A stretch of 64,000 nt of DNA from contig NC_091050.1 of NCBI RefSeq assembly GCF_963966145.1, positions 5,766,001 through 5,830,000 of the forward strand, given 5' to 3'. Within the stretch, counting starts at the first letter, position 1. Each line of letters starts with the position of its first letter. Below, piece after piece: positions 26,166 through 38,110 of this stretch. Made by a program: the position numbers and the translations under genes. A model generated the notes under the pieces. That model was not told where the DNA came from. It searched no databases and was given only the letters and a program-made list of their open reading frames with translations. The DNA is from Tenebrio molitor. Lineage: Eukaryota > Arthropoda > Insecta > Coleoptera > Tenebrionidae.

Positions 26166-26832
26166 GCAGATAGAAGAAAAGTTTTTGACGACATGAAAGG
26201 AAGTCATTCGTCAGTAATTGTACATAGTCACACTTTTCGTATATGATTCTGATATTCTGTCCCTGCCTAGTTGCCGAAGAGAACGATTTTCGCTTTAACC
26301 GGGGTGACGAGAAGTTGTACCTGGGGGGTATTTCTACGTATTTTATCTTGTGAAGAAAGTTGTTTAATTTCTTCGCAGAGACTACAAATTATCGCTGAAA
26401 GAAACACCAACTATATTGGCCATTCGTGCCCTCAAATTGTGATAAATGATAATAATTGTTTTCCAATTCCACTTAAATGTCTTGCAAACATAAGAATGTC
26501 ATTCTTTCTTATAAAATATACAGTAAAGTAAACAATTAAACAGTTAACATTAAAAGTTTATTAAAAGTTCATTTAAAATCACATTGATTCCAAATTTGAA
26601 ACCAAAAATGTTATGTACTTAAGTTGATCAATTATACCTACAATTTGAAACCCAACATTAATTTACAATAACTATATATATAGATAACAAAATAAATACA
26701 TATCACCTATTTTTAAAAAACTATTCTTTTTATTATGTACAACTCTTTTTTGAGTGCTTGGAACATTAAAACTGATACTTTTATAAAATATAATCATTTT
26801 AAAAGGCATTTGCATTTTCATAATTACATCAG
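26166..26832. other. Intergenic and Eglp copy 2 3' UTR
   Basis: AT-rich. Minus-strand AATAAA-type sites near 26725 would give a 3' UTR of about 110 bp. No other feature seen. Confidence 0.4.
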
Positions 26833-29532
26833 CTATATTTTTTCACTAGAATGTTGTGTTACTTCATCTAAATAAATACTTCCTAGTTTAGATCCACTTT
26901 TTTCAGATTCTGTGAAGACAAACTTGTATATTCCACAGCCAATAAGAGGGGCTATATTGGGACCTACCCAATATATCTGGAAAATAAAATCGTAATTAGA
27001 AATGTGTAATAATTTTTAGACCATAATAAGTTGTACCCAGTGGTGTTGCCAGCTACCACCAAAAACAAGTGGAGCAAAAGATCTTGCTGTATTCATACTA
27101 GCACCAGTCAAAGGACCCTGTAATATAAACATTTAAAAAATATTAGGAAACTCAGAGTTACCCCAAACTTTATTTAATGAAAAATCAATTATTAAAAATT
27201 AGTATTTTTGTATTATAAATTAAATTATTTTCTAGCTTATTAATTGTGATTCGCATTTCTTGTCATTTAATAGTTGATAAAATATAAGCACAGCATTAAT
27301 GTATTAGAAAAATGGTTTACCAAAAAGCAGATCAATAATCTTTGGAGATAAAAACCCAGATTTCATAATTGGTTAAATGCGCAATTGCACTATAACCTTA
27401 GATAAATTATTCCAATTTTAACTTGTAAACATTGAAATAATTGGGTAATTATTACATAAACATCGACTACAGATAATTGCAACATCAAAACATCTACATA
27501 ATTTATACAATTTTTCGATACTTACAGCTGCCATGGAAATCGCTGCAATGGCAAGTCCAAACCTTAAAGGCAGAGAATCGGCTTTTTCGGCGTTTCTTTT
27601 GTCCCAAACAGCACAGCATATTAATATTAAAACAGTGGTTATCACAGTTTCGATCCCTAAACCCTACAATTGAGAATAAAGAACCGAAGTAAAATGGTGA
27701 AATTAATTTTTACCTGTATGACTGATATATTCTCATTCAGTGTGGTAACACAAAATCCATCGCCGGCATACTTTTCTGGGACCAAAATCTTAAGTAAACC
27801 ATAGCCCAAGGTGGCACCAATAAATTGAGCGATCACATAAACCAAACCCATCACAGGTTTAAGTATACCAAAAATTACTGTAGCTATGGTAACTGCGGGG
27901 TTTAAATGGGCGCCTGATATATGACCAAAAGACTGAAAAAATTGTATTTTATTAATTCTATGTATGTGTAGGTTGACCACCTTATAATCTAGTAAAGAGT
28001 GATACGATAATGTACATTAATTATTGTAGTTATATTAGACAGGTCTAATAAATTTTGTGTAATTAAATTAATTAGTTATTTACACATTTTTCAACAAAAA
28101 CTTTGTAAAAAAATATGTTAGATATGATTTATGTTTATTTTAGATTACCTGAATGATTAACATAACAGTAAGGCCGAATGTAATACCACAGAAATGATGA
28201 CTTTGTTCAGGCTCATCGTAGCTACTGATGCAACCCATACAACCCAGGAACATAAGAAGTCCAGTACCTATGACCTCGGCCACGAACATGGTCATGTACG
28301 GTGGAGAATCATTTCCTGAAATCAAATGATAAAATTAAAAACACAGAACATGACCATGTATAACTAGAATACGAAAAAATGTTTCATCAAAAAAATAATG
28401 AAGAAACGTAAGTATATGTCTAGAGATTTTGGTAAAAAATCTGTTGAACACAGGCAGTACCTAGGTGTCGGATACACCGAAATTATTCTGAAAAAAACAT
28501 TTGTTTGATCCTTGACATAATATCCACGATAAACCAATCGTAGTAAAATTCATAGTAAGGAGTTGTGGCAGTCTTGCAGATAGCTTAGAAAGAAATGTAT
28601 ATAATAATGTTAATGTAATAGATTTAAAAAAGGTGGTTGTCCAAAATTTGCCGAAAACATTAAAACTAGATCAAAGGAGCACTCAACAGTTGACTTGTGA
28701 GGTTTTAGTCATCTATCATCAACCAAGACCTGAACGGATTTCTTAAAAATGTATTCCCATTGATGAAACTTATTTTCGCCATTTTAATCCTGAGATTCTT
28801 GTGCTAAATAAACTAGGTACACGAACCTACCAATAAGAAAATGGCTACTGTCAACAATGGACTTTTAATATTAAAGTACTTTCTTGTTCATCGATATTAA
28901 CTTCTAGTGATTACGGTTTATTTCCAAAATGAAAAAGTACCTTCGTGACACTTATTTTTGGAAGATGAAGGAGTGATGACTGAGGTAAATGAGTAATTCA
29001 TCAATCTTACAAACATAGGTAACCAAAATAATATCATACAATTTTTAATAAGTAAACGTTAATTTAAAAGAGATCCAAATGTGGTATTTTGCCTAAATTG
29101 AAAATCATCTTATCGGTTTCTCCCACACTAATCGACACTTCACCAAAACTCGTCAACTCGCGTTGCACAAAATTTAATTTGCAACACAATGAATAAATGC
29201 ATTTTATTAATGTTTTGTGTATTTGAAAATTACCTGAACTACAACTGACTATTTACAACTAAATTGTAACTACATGTGAATTAAAATTGATAACCCATTA
29301 TCGACAAACACGTTTTCCACGAACTGACAGAATACAAAAATAATGTTCTAACATGTTAATTTTGTGATTATCGATAAAATATTTTCTTGTTAAATAAGTT
29401 TGGTTAAAAATTTATTAGCATTTCACGTCGCCAATTCTAGTGAAATCGAGTAAAAACAGTATGAACAATATTATTACCCAATGTGATTATTTTTATAAAA
29501 CAAAATCATGACTGACCTTTGCCTTTTCCCAT
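26833..29532 (-). CDS. Eglp: Entomoglyceroporin-type aquaporin, copy 2
   Basis: Coding exons: 29517-29532, 28149-28315, 27714-27932, 27526-27663, 27037-27117, 26833-26976; 765 bp, 254 aa, every junction GT-AG and in frame. It begins MGKGKGNDSPPYMTM. The first half-helix is canonical (GHISGAHLNPAVT); the second reads TGASMNTARSF, so the second NPA box is NTA. The filter residues by alignment to AQP1 are Phe, Ser (replacing His), Ala, Arg. Ser in place of the filter His again indicates an entomoglyceroporin, wider and probably glycerol-permeable. The paralogue at 10.8-16.5 kb has the same intron positions except that here the second coding loop is split differently (219-bp and 138-bp exons versus 144 and 228). 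A longer first exon at 35663-35798 can replace the 29.5-kb one. A mariner relic lies in the first intron. Confidence 0.92.
28620..28955 (+). pseudogene. Mariner transposase relic
   Basis: Interrupted frames carry PIDETYFRHFNPE, matching the DEtWvhhFtPE motif around the second catalytic Asp of mariner transposases, and about 130 bp later SSDYGLFPK, matching the SDYfLFPkLKk motif that holds the third catalytic Asp. Stop codons and shifts separate them. It lies antisense in the first intron of Eglp copy 2. Ends of the element were not found. Confidence 0.7.
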
Positions 29533-30445
29533 CGTGTGTTTGTCTTGGATTGGTTCACTTAGTGATTCAAGCACCAAGTACTAAGCAATTACACCACCAA
29601 ACCAGCTCACTGCTAGTGTTTGTATGTTACTGATCAATTAACTACTGACTTTTAATACTGCCTACTATCACTCAGATTTTCGATAATAACTGTACACTCC
29701 CAACACATCAATTTTCCGATAAGAAATCACAGTGTTTATCTTAAAATGAGAGTAGAAATGAAAAATATATTTTGTACCTACATTTATCGCACGATCTAGG
29801 TTGTTTGTTGTTGCACGTTAAATGATGAATGGTTAGTTAAAATGTAAAAGCTTTCTCATAATGTAGTAGGTAATAGTAAAAGTCAACAGTGGGATTTTTT
29901 TTAGTTTTGGTACTAGAACATGAAAGAAGCGCATAGAACCAGTTTCAGAGACGTAGTATTACACCAATTTTACATCATAAAAATTTATAATCACAGCATA
30001 AGTGAAATGTCAAAATTTTTCATGTTCTATCAGGACAAAAGATAAAGAAGTTTAAGATGCGCAGGTTCTAGTAATCTGGATGAATCATTGTTTTACGGAT
30101 CAGTTGAAATAAAATACCTATCATCATTAGATTTGATTTCAACTGAATTTGATTTAATCTCTTCACATGAAACATGAAAAAATCATTAACTTTTTGATGA
30201 TTTTTTTCCAATCATCACTTTAATTAGAGATTTTAAATTAAATTTATGCAAGAATGAATCAAGTTGTTCCTATAATATACCAAGCCTCTTATTTATTGTT
30301 AAAAATATGTAAGTGCTGGACTGTATAATATACAGTTTTACGGATCAGTTGAAATCAAATACCTATTATCTAATGATAATATGATGAGATTAAAATTATT
30401 GGAAAAAAATTGAAAAATTTTGTAACGTATTTTTAAAACTATGTA
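29533..30445. other. Upstream region of Eglp copy 2, no gene seen
   Basis: Contains the presumptive promoter of the MGKGKG isoform. There is a duplicated phrase, TTTTACGGATCAGTTGAAAT, at about 30092 and 30334. No gene seen. Confidence 0.4.
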
Positions 30446-30686
30446 CTATCGGTGGACATAAAAAACTGGGACAAACATCAAATTTGTATAAAGTCAAAAT
30501 TCAAAAATATACATTGTGTAAATTTGGCTTTTTACAAATAAGGTTATGAAAATTATGACATATTGCCAAAAACATCAAGTTAAAGTTCAGTTCTTTAATG
30601 ACAATTTTAATTTTGAGTGACAGTTCAAAAGTCTGAGACACAATGAGCAAATTTTGGATGTCCCAGCTTTTAATGTCCACCGATAG
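30446..30686. mobile_element. MITE family 2, copy 1 (241 bp)
   Basis: Ends CTATCGGTGGACAT and ATGTCCACCGATAG form inverted repeats flanked by TA on both sides. A shorter relative lies at 39929-40093. Noncoding. Confidence 0.85.
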
Positions 30687-30777
30687 TACCTACTATAAAT
30701 TTACCATAACTTATCACATCAGTGTTATCAGGTGAATAGTTACAACGATTATAAATGGTACACCTAGTAACAACCAA

Positions 30778-30822
30778 CAATAATAATAATCATCATCATC
30801 ATAATTATCAATCATCATTCAA
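30778..30822. repeat. AAT/CAT trinucleotide microsatellite
   Basis: Runs of AAT followed by CAT triplets, slightly interrupted. Confidence 0.8.
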
Positions 30823-31165
30823 GTGGGAAACAATTGTCGAGTTGTAATTTATTTCGGAACAATTAACTTTGTTGTTAATTTTATGCCAATACGATTGATA
30901 TTTGTATCAATTTAAAAAACTGTAGCTAAGCACCGTTCACGTTGTTGTGCTATAAAGCGGACGTGGATGGCTTGATACATTCACGTGCATACATCAGCGT
31001 ACGAGCAAAATTTCTGGCGAAGACAGAAACTAGAAACATCATCGCGGTGTTCTTTGTTCTTCTGATTGTGCATTCAACAACGTGGCTTTATTTTGCGTCC
31101 ACATTGAGGAGGTTCACGAATGCACATGCATGTCTCAAGGCATCCACGTCCTTGTGTAGGAGCCT

Positions 31166-31664
31166 TAATGGGAGGCCATGATTTATTTTTTTTTAACGTT
31201 AGACACACTGTTTGATTTCCGTCACTAAAGTGCGCGGACCTATCAAAATCAACATAATATGTTGCTGAATTTCTCGCGATGTCTAAGGGTACGATTATGT
31301 TGGAGCTGCGATAAGAGCGAATTACCATTTGAAAACAATGATACTTCGCTCTTAACACTCATCGCAGCTCCAACATAATCGTACCCTAAGGGGTAGATTC
31401 ACGAAATTTAGATAATTTGCAAATCGAAACACCAAATACAATGCTTCAACAATATCAGTTGTTATGGTTTTGAATTTGCCATGTCTTACCGTTTTCGTGA
31501 ATGACCCCGTGAGTATTCTTCTATTGCAAACTAGTAAAACTGACAACAATGCACTAGACATTGACGCTATTTATAACCTCAAACTTAGAAAAATATAGCT
31601 TTATTCAACAGACAGCTTTACTACCAAATTAAATGCAAATTTTAATTTCCATGGCCTCCCATTA
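31166..31664. repeat. Inverted-repeat element enclosing a smaller MITE
   Basis: Perfect 15-bp inverted ends TAATGGGAGGCCATG and CATGGCCTCCCATTA. The 31287-31386 element lies inside. Short open frames within show no family resemblance. Confidence 0.55.
31287..31386. mobile_element. Harbinger-like MITE, 100 bp
   Basis: Near-palindromic: left arm GGGTACGATTATGTTGGAGC, right arm its exact complement, with a second inner pair AAGAGCGAA/TTCGCTCTT. Flanked by a TAA direct duplication, the three-base TWA target of PIF/Harbinger elements. Confidence 0.88.
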
Positions 31665-31703
31665 TGCCAAAACAACCTGAATGCATTTTACGTCATCATT
31701 TTA

Positions 31704-32872
31704 CAGTGCATTTTTTTTAACTGTTGCCATAGGGAATTGCATGGTAAAACTTATACCCCCTGTTAACTTTTGTTCTGATGAAAATATTCAAACCATTTTT
31801 GGAACAAGGTTTGAAGATTTTTTAAAGTATCCAACAGAATACAATTCAGTATCCTAAACTGTCGAAAAAGTTATGAAAAAAATATTTTCTAGCGCGCCGG
31901 AATAATGGTACGTCGAGCGGCCGCCAGAATAGCGTCCCTGTCGGCTCAATCAGCCAGCACCTGACCATCTCCACTTTTGACTTTTGTTACTTTCATTTAA
32001 AAAATAAATAGCGAGATCTCCTCGAGGCTGTGATTAAAATAAATAACAAAATAAAATATAAAATCTAATTTTTGTTCCCATATCGTCTACTACGTTTTTG
32101 TCAAATTATTTACGTTCATTAATTTCAATTTTGAAGAGTAAAATTAGTAAAATAAAATTGCTTGTCATTACGTAGTCTTATTAATGATCTATTACAAAAA
32201 TAAAAATTAGCACCAAACCTGCAGTTAACAGAGGATATTATTTTTACCATTCAATTATCTATGGCAACAGTAAAAAAACGCATAAGAGGTCAACCAGAAA
32301 CTGTGGAGAAATTAAGGGCAAGAATAATTGAAGCTTGTAATTCCATTACAGTTCGACATTTACAAAACACGCGAAGAAATTTTCAAGATCGCTTGGGACA
32401 TTGTCCAGCAATCGAAGGAAAACACTTTGAACAATTCCTTTGACAATTTCTGTTAATTTCTTCAGTTACTTGTGCGTTAACGTTTTTACATTTTGGTTTT
32501 TTTTTAACAAATAAATGTTTAGATGTTCTGCCATCCAAAAGCTAATTTAATCATAGCCTCGAGGAGATCTCGCTATTTTTTAAATGAAAGTGACAAAAGT
32601 CAAAAGTGGAGATGGTCAGGTGCCGGTTGAGCCGACAGGAACGCTATTCTGGCGGCCGCTCGACGTACTATCATTCCCGCGCGCTAGAAAATATTTTTTT
32701 CACAACTTTTTCGACAGTTTGGGATATTGAATTGTTATCTATCCGATAGTTTAAAAAATCTTCAAACTTTGTTTCAAAAATGGTTTGAATATTTTCATCA
32801 GAACAAAAGTTAACAGGGGGTATAAGTTTTACCATGCAATTCCCTATGGCAACAGTTAAAAAAAATGCACTG
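31704..32872. mobile_element. Tc1/mariner-like element with ~335-bp inverted ends
   Basis: Begins CAGTGCATTTTTTTTAACTG and ends with the complement, flanked by TA on each side. The arms (31704-32040 and 32538-32872) are about 90% identical over their full length and meet an internal 500-bp core holding a transposase tail. Total 1169 bp, too short to be autonomous. A decayed relative is at 18955-19975. Confidence 0.9.
32261..32443 (+). pseudogene. Transposase C-terminal remnant
   Basis: Sixty codons ending in a stop: VEKLRARIIEACNSI then LGHCPAIEGKHFEQFL. The pattern LRaRI...RL.yC...GgHFEhLL is the usual carboxyl end of insect IS630/Tc1-type DDE transposases. The catalytic domain is missing. 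Located in the core of the 31704-32872 element. Confidence 0.7.
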
Positions 32873-33110
32873 TATATCAAAATATGAATTACAAATAATA
32901 AACAAAACTATATGGCAATATTGTCTAATGGTTACGGTTAATAAGGTTGTTTTTATAATCAAAATTGTTTAACTAACAGTTAAAACATAAAACTACAAAC
33001 GCATCATTAACGGGTGGCAAATAAAAATTTAGACAGATTTCATATTTCTTAATTCATACACACATAAATTATATTATCAAGTTGTTCATTAAATGACAGA
33101 TAACGCTAAT

Positions 33111-33374
33111 TTATATAACCGTCAATAATTTATTAAATTTTACACTTTGTACATAATTAAACAATCCACGGAAAACATTTCTGTTAAAAGATTTTTTAAA
33201 CAAAGATTTGTCTAGAACAGTAAAATAAGGACCGGACCCGGATGCAAAGTGGTTCATTGTAGTATTTTCGAAAAGTATTTTTACGCTAAAATTTGTATTT
33301 TGGACGATGAAAGTTTCATCCAAGTAAATCACAAGTGTCTGGTCATGGTATTTATTATAAGAAAACTTTCGCAA
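33111..33374 (-). pseudogene. DDE transposase fragment
   Basis: Reading frame with QTLVIYLDETFIVQN, like the VIYLDETWV strand around the second catalytic Asp of IS630/Tc1-type transposases in insects. No other catalytic motif is preserved. It lies 240 bp from the 31704-32872 element and may come from the same family. Confidence 0.5.
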
Positions 33375-34728
33375 CAGCTACAAGAAAGCTGTATTTTCTA
33401 GTATTTAGCAGAACTCATTTGGAAAGAGTGAACTTTCAATGAATGTTCAACAAAAATAATAGACAAATATTTAAATTGGCAAATAAAACAACAAGTATGC
33501 CTTGTGGACCATTAAATATAAATTACGTAAAGTAACAGATAATGGCCCATAAATTTGTACCCATTAACGACAATGAGTTCTTCTTGGTAAGTAGAATTAG
33601 GTACTTGCAATTGCTGCAAAAACAGTTACTGTTTAAAAATGTGAATACAAGTTTTCTTTATTAACTAAATCCGAAATGCTGACATAAATTTGAATAGAAT
33701 TGAATAAAAGAGTAAAATGAGATAAGTAAAAAAAGGACACTAACTAATGCAGTATAATAAAATACAGGATCACGCGGTGTATACCTAATTATGCAGTGAA
33801 TTTCTAATATCACATAATATTCTGAAACAAAGACATTAGAAAATAAATGTTATAACACTTTTGATACAGCACTCGATCATTTGATGTATAATGTATGTAC
33901 GTGCTGCGCATTCTAAACTAACTACCAAATCAAGTCTAGTAAAGAATTTCTAATACTAACAATAAGAAGGTCAATCTTTTTTTTATATATAAATTATATT
34001 CAGAAGAATAACTGAAAATTTGAACATTATATCTTTAATAAGCACTATAATTGACATTGCATGTAATATTGTTTGGATATTTCTTAATATTTAGCGAGAT
34101 GGTAATGTAAATTTATAGTGGGAGTGTCAAGGTTTGGCGACCTCAAAAAGTTTGTCTTTACTGCTGTTTAGAGCAATTAACTATGATTTCTGAATAATGT
34201 TCAGTTATAAAAATATTTAAATTGCGACAATTTCAACAACACAACATTGCCATTGTGTCTGTTCTTTACTTAAAAAGTAGCAATTTGGTTTCGAAAAAAG
34301 TACTTACCCCGATAAATACATGCAAGAGACAGAGGATGGCAGCCTAGAAAAACATCTGCATGAACATTTGGAGGTACATTCATTAATCATTATCGATGCA
34401 AAAATATTACAATATTCATTCAAAAACTTTGCTATTTGCCTCTTAAACTACAATTCTCTAGTCATCTATTCAATAAGATACCTACTTTGTTATAAAATAC
34501 ATAAATTGATGTGTCAAAATAAAATAATTTCACCCACAAAAAATAGCTTTTGCTTATCTTACAGGTATATTAATGTCAGTATGTCAACAGTTCTTACCTT
34601 TTGTATTAATAATATGATGTCATCATTGTCAAGTCAGAAACAAACTGAATATGTATTAACAAATATCCAAACATATTGAATTAAGAGAATAAAAACAGAT
34701 ATGATTTATTTTTAACGAATGATATATA

Positions 34729-35080
34729 CAGGATGTATCTGAAATATGTGTTATTTTTTAACCAGTGAACTAGCCAATTTATAAAACTTTTCTCTAAAAC
34801 ATTTTGCAAAATTCACAAATTTTCCAAAAATTTTTGCCCCCAATTTGTACCAAACAAGTCATCTTGTGTGAATATCATGAGAGTTTTAATTTTAATTATT
34901 TAATTTTTTCTTGTAAGTTTTTTAGCAAGGCTCCGTTTCTCTCACAACAGAAAATGTTCCAAGTTTTAAATTAATTTGTAACGCTTTTCCGTAAAAAATT
35001 TAAAGAGAAAAAACATTTCATTTAACAACAAGCTCTGCTACGTGTTAAAATTAACACACACATTTTAGATACACCCTGTG
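34729..35080. mobile_element. MITE, ~350 bp, TA-flanked
   Basis: Ends CAGGATGTATCTGAAATATG and, on the complement of the right side, CAGGGTGTATCTAAAATGTG. TA precedes the left end and follows the right within two bases. Noncoding. Confidence 0.75.
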
Positions 35081-35127
35081 TATTCTCCAACACTATTCGC
35101 AATAATTTTGTCGTACACTTTTTTCTA

Positions 35128-35338
35128 TAGTTGACTTAAGTTGCAAAAAACCACTTGTCATTTGCAACAGCATTTTTTTCATATTCTTGAACCAAATAAG
35201 GGCAGAAAGGGACCAGAAAATCATAGTTTGAGTTGAATATTTTCCATATAAGTACAGTTTTAAAGTAACTTCAAATGACTAATGCCATAAAAATACTGTT
35301 GCAAATGCAATGTGGTTTTTTGCAACTTGAGTCAACTT
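35128..35338 (-). mobile_element. MITE family 1, copy 1
   Basis: Inverted ends AGTTGACTTAAGTTGCAAAA and its complement. The body matches copies at 38674 and 39424 but is inverted relative to them. Confidence 0.85.
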
Positions 35339-35662
35339 TACTTAGTGTTGGCAATTCATATTGCCATTGTTGTGAAAAGAAATAGTGGAAATCATTACAT
35401 ATTATTAATTTGAATGGATTAATTAATTAATAATTAGTTACTTTTATACAACTAAAATTATACTCATTTTATTCTAGTAAACCTTTCATATTCAAGTCAC
35501 TGACAAAGTTTCTAAGCAAATTTTAATTTAGTTTTATATTCCTTTAAAATATTTCAATATTGAAAATAAATACTGCACTGAACCTGTTTGGAAGATTAAT
35601 ATTGACTCCGTTAGTTATTAACTAAAGACATCTAAATATTCTGATTACTAAAGCAAACTTAC

Positions 35663-35798
35663 CGTTCTTTTTTTTTAAATTCGATGAATCATTCTTACTA
35701 CGAACTACTGCAACAGGAATCGTATTTGACACATCCACCACTGAAATTTTTATTCCATTGGACACTTCTTTTTTACTGCGCGTCGTATTTTCGTCCAT
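35663..35798 (-). CDS. Eglp: Alternative first coding exon of Eglp copy 2
   Basis: ATG at 35798 opens 45 codons (starting MDENTTRSKKEVSNG, ending NDSSNLKKKN) and meets the donor G|GTAAGT in phase 1. The leftover G joins GA of the 28315 acceptor to give Gly, exactly as the MGKGKG exon does. The isoform would be 294 aa with a 46-residue cytoplasmic N-terminus rich in Ser, Lys and Asn. The intron would be 7.3 kb. No other minus-strand gene in between could accept it. Confidence 0.65.
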
Positions 35799-38029
35799 CT
35801 TTTTCGATTAATCTTTAAGAAATAAAATACGTCGACAATTAGTGGAGATAATCTGTATCAACTCAATAAATTAAGAGAATTATTTTTTAAGACAAGGATT
35901 ATTAGGTGTAATAGGTATAATTGTTTAATTACATTTTTATCTACTAATGGGTTTACAAATGTTTTCATTGTAATAAATCTGATCGCCACATAATTTTTGC
36001 TAATTTACGAAAATTGTTAGAATTGCTGAATGAATTTACATAATATTTGATTATTCTACAATAAAGATCATCATTTCAAAAACTTACACAGAAGACAACA
36101 CTTTACTTATTATCTACTATTTCAAATCAAAATATTCCCATTATCGCTGTAATAACAATGAATCAATTCAATGCATAAAAGCCATCAAGGTTTATCCAAT
36201 CAGGCTCCAAGATCATACGTTACCGCTTTCTTTGATCTCTGTCGGTTCAATTCCTGCAGGAGCAGTTATTTTTTTCAATAAATATCGCCTTGACTTTTCT
36301 CTTTATCTACGTGTTGTATAACCTATTTTTTACGTTTTATGGAACAAAATAGATTAAAGTAACACTACTTTCTTTAAGTATGTACACTTATAATGTATAA
36401 AAAAATTAAAATCAATAAAGCGCACTTCAGTAAAATGACGAATCATGATTTTTTCCGTTTTTACAAATATTTGATATATTGTTTACCAGATAAAGAATAA
36501 AGTAAACTAATGTTTCTCTTATTTAATAACGAGTATTTTATGGACGATTTCAAATAAATTATTAAAGATGGCCTTTTTTGGACATCATCAAGGATATAGT
36601 CAACAATAAGGTGTGCGTTGTATCATTTTGGGTAAGTTCGAGGGTACATAATTTAATCGTTGTCAATTTATTAGGTTGTGTGAGTGTGAATCCAAATTTT
36701 GACATTGAACTGTTACCTTCTAACACTGAACAATTTTTCATTAATTTACAGTTTGGTGAATCTAAAGGCTGAATCTGTATTGTTTCAGTAATCAAGCTGA
36801 CATTGTAGACGTCACCTAATAACATTATGTATTCACCGAATATCTATAAACAATCTATTTCCTTTGATTTAAATAGCAGCTAATGTGCGTGCAACTCTGA
36901 CTTTGAAGTTTGGTGATGTACATTCAGATTTGAATGGAGTAGATTAATAGTTATAACAAGGCACCGGAACCAAAAGTCAAGGAATTTCCGACAGTTTCAT
37001 AAAATTGCACTCCCACACCGTGTAAATAACAAAAATGTTATCAAATATCTCTTACTTATTTAAATAACACAGCGTATTAGGTCAAAGGATTTCAGTCTGT
37101 ATAATCATTACATTATCATTTTCACAACATGCCACTGTTATTTTAATAATAATCGGAAGTACTTAGTAGGTCTGTGACGCAAAATCGTATTTTTTTTGTT
37201 TCGAAAGCTGTAATTAGTTAATAAAGTACGTTGAACGAAAAATAGTTTTCTTTTTTTTAAGTACAAAATACCGTAAAAGATGTAGGTAATTACATTTACG
37301 CCACGACTTTTGATTTAAAAGGAAACAGCTTTCTAGCTTGTTCTAGTTATTTTAGTTAATTGTTTATTTAAGCAAAAAAAGGGGCAAACAATATAAATTA
37401 ATCGCTGGGAATATTCACTATTTAAATTTCTCAACAAGTCATCAAATTCAATCACCTTTCAATGAAATTAACCTTTGGTGACTCCAACATGCTGCACCTT
37501 TATTGATATTTTGGTACCCTTAACACCAGTTTTGCGGACAATCTAATCAGCAGTTAACTGATGTCCGATAATTGCTTATGACCTGATAAAAGCTGTAACA
37601 GTTATATGAAAAACTCCTGTTTTACGTCCAATAAAATAATACAATAAATGATATGATTCTCATAAAGAGATTAAAAAAAAAGAAGTATTTTCGACACTCC
37701 TACCGCCGACCGTTTAAACCAATTTGAGTTCACATAACTTAAAATTGTAATTTAAAATCCTTGATTGTAGAAATAAAATGAAACCGATTTTTCAAACCAT
37801 CAAAATTTTATGTTTGGAGCAATCAAAAATCGTAAAAAATTAACGTTTGTTATTAATTACAATGTGGTCTCACTGTCTGACCATAATTTCGATTGGAATC
37901 TCAAACACTGTGTCATTATGATTTAATTGGTAAATGTTTTTGATCTTCTATTCAATAATTGTTATTTCTACTAGTATTACAGTAGTTTATAAAAATAGTC
38001 GTTTATTTGACGAGTTCTTGTGTAAATTG
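35799..38029. other. Upstream/intergenic DNA, nothing recognised
   Basis: Would hold the promoter of the long Eglp copy 2 isoform. Two overlapping short frames near 36562-36825 show no resemblance to known families. Otherwise featureless AT-rich DNA. Confidence 0.4.
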
Positions 38030-38110
38030 GGGTTTTTTTGGCACGAGTAGGCCAGTTTAAAATGCGAGTGAAACGAGCGTTTTTAAGGGCCACTAGTGCC
38101 AAAAAAGCTA
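38030..38110. repeat. Foldback hairpin 1
   Basis: Arms TTTTTTTGGCAC...GGCC and GGCC...GTGCCAAAAAA enclose ATGCGAGTGAAACGAGCG. Similar in style to the hairpins at 52.0, 52.2 and 53.7 kb. Confidence 0.7.

Noticed and set aside
34320..34679. 119-codon plus-strand frame
   Set aside because: Amino-acid composition follows AT-rich base content (Ile, Asn, Ser, Tyr) and there is no family resemblance.
36562..36825. 87-codon minus-strand frame with several Asn-X-Ser/Thr sites
   Set aside because: No recognisable domain, no splice context linking it to a gene, and an overlapping open frame on the other strand.
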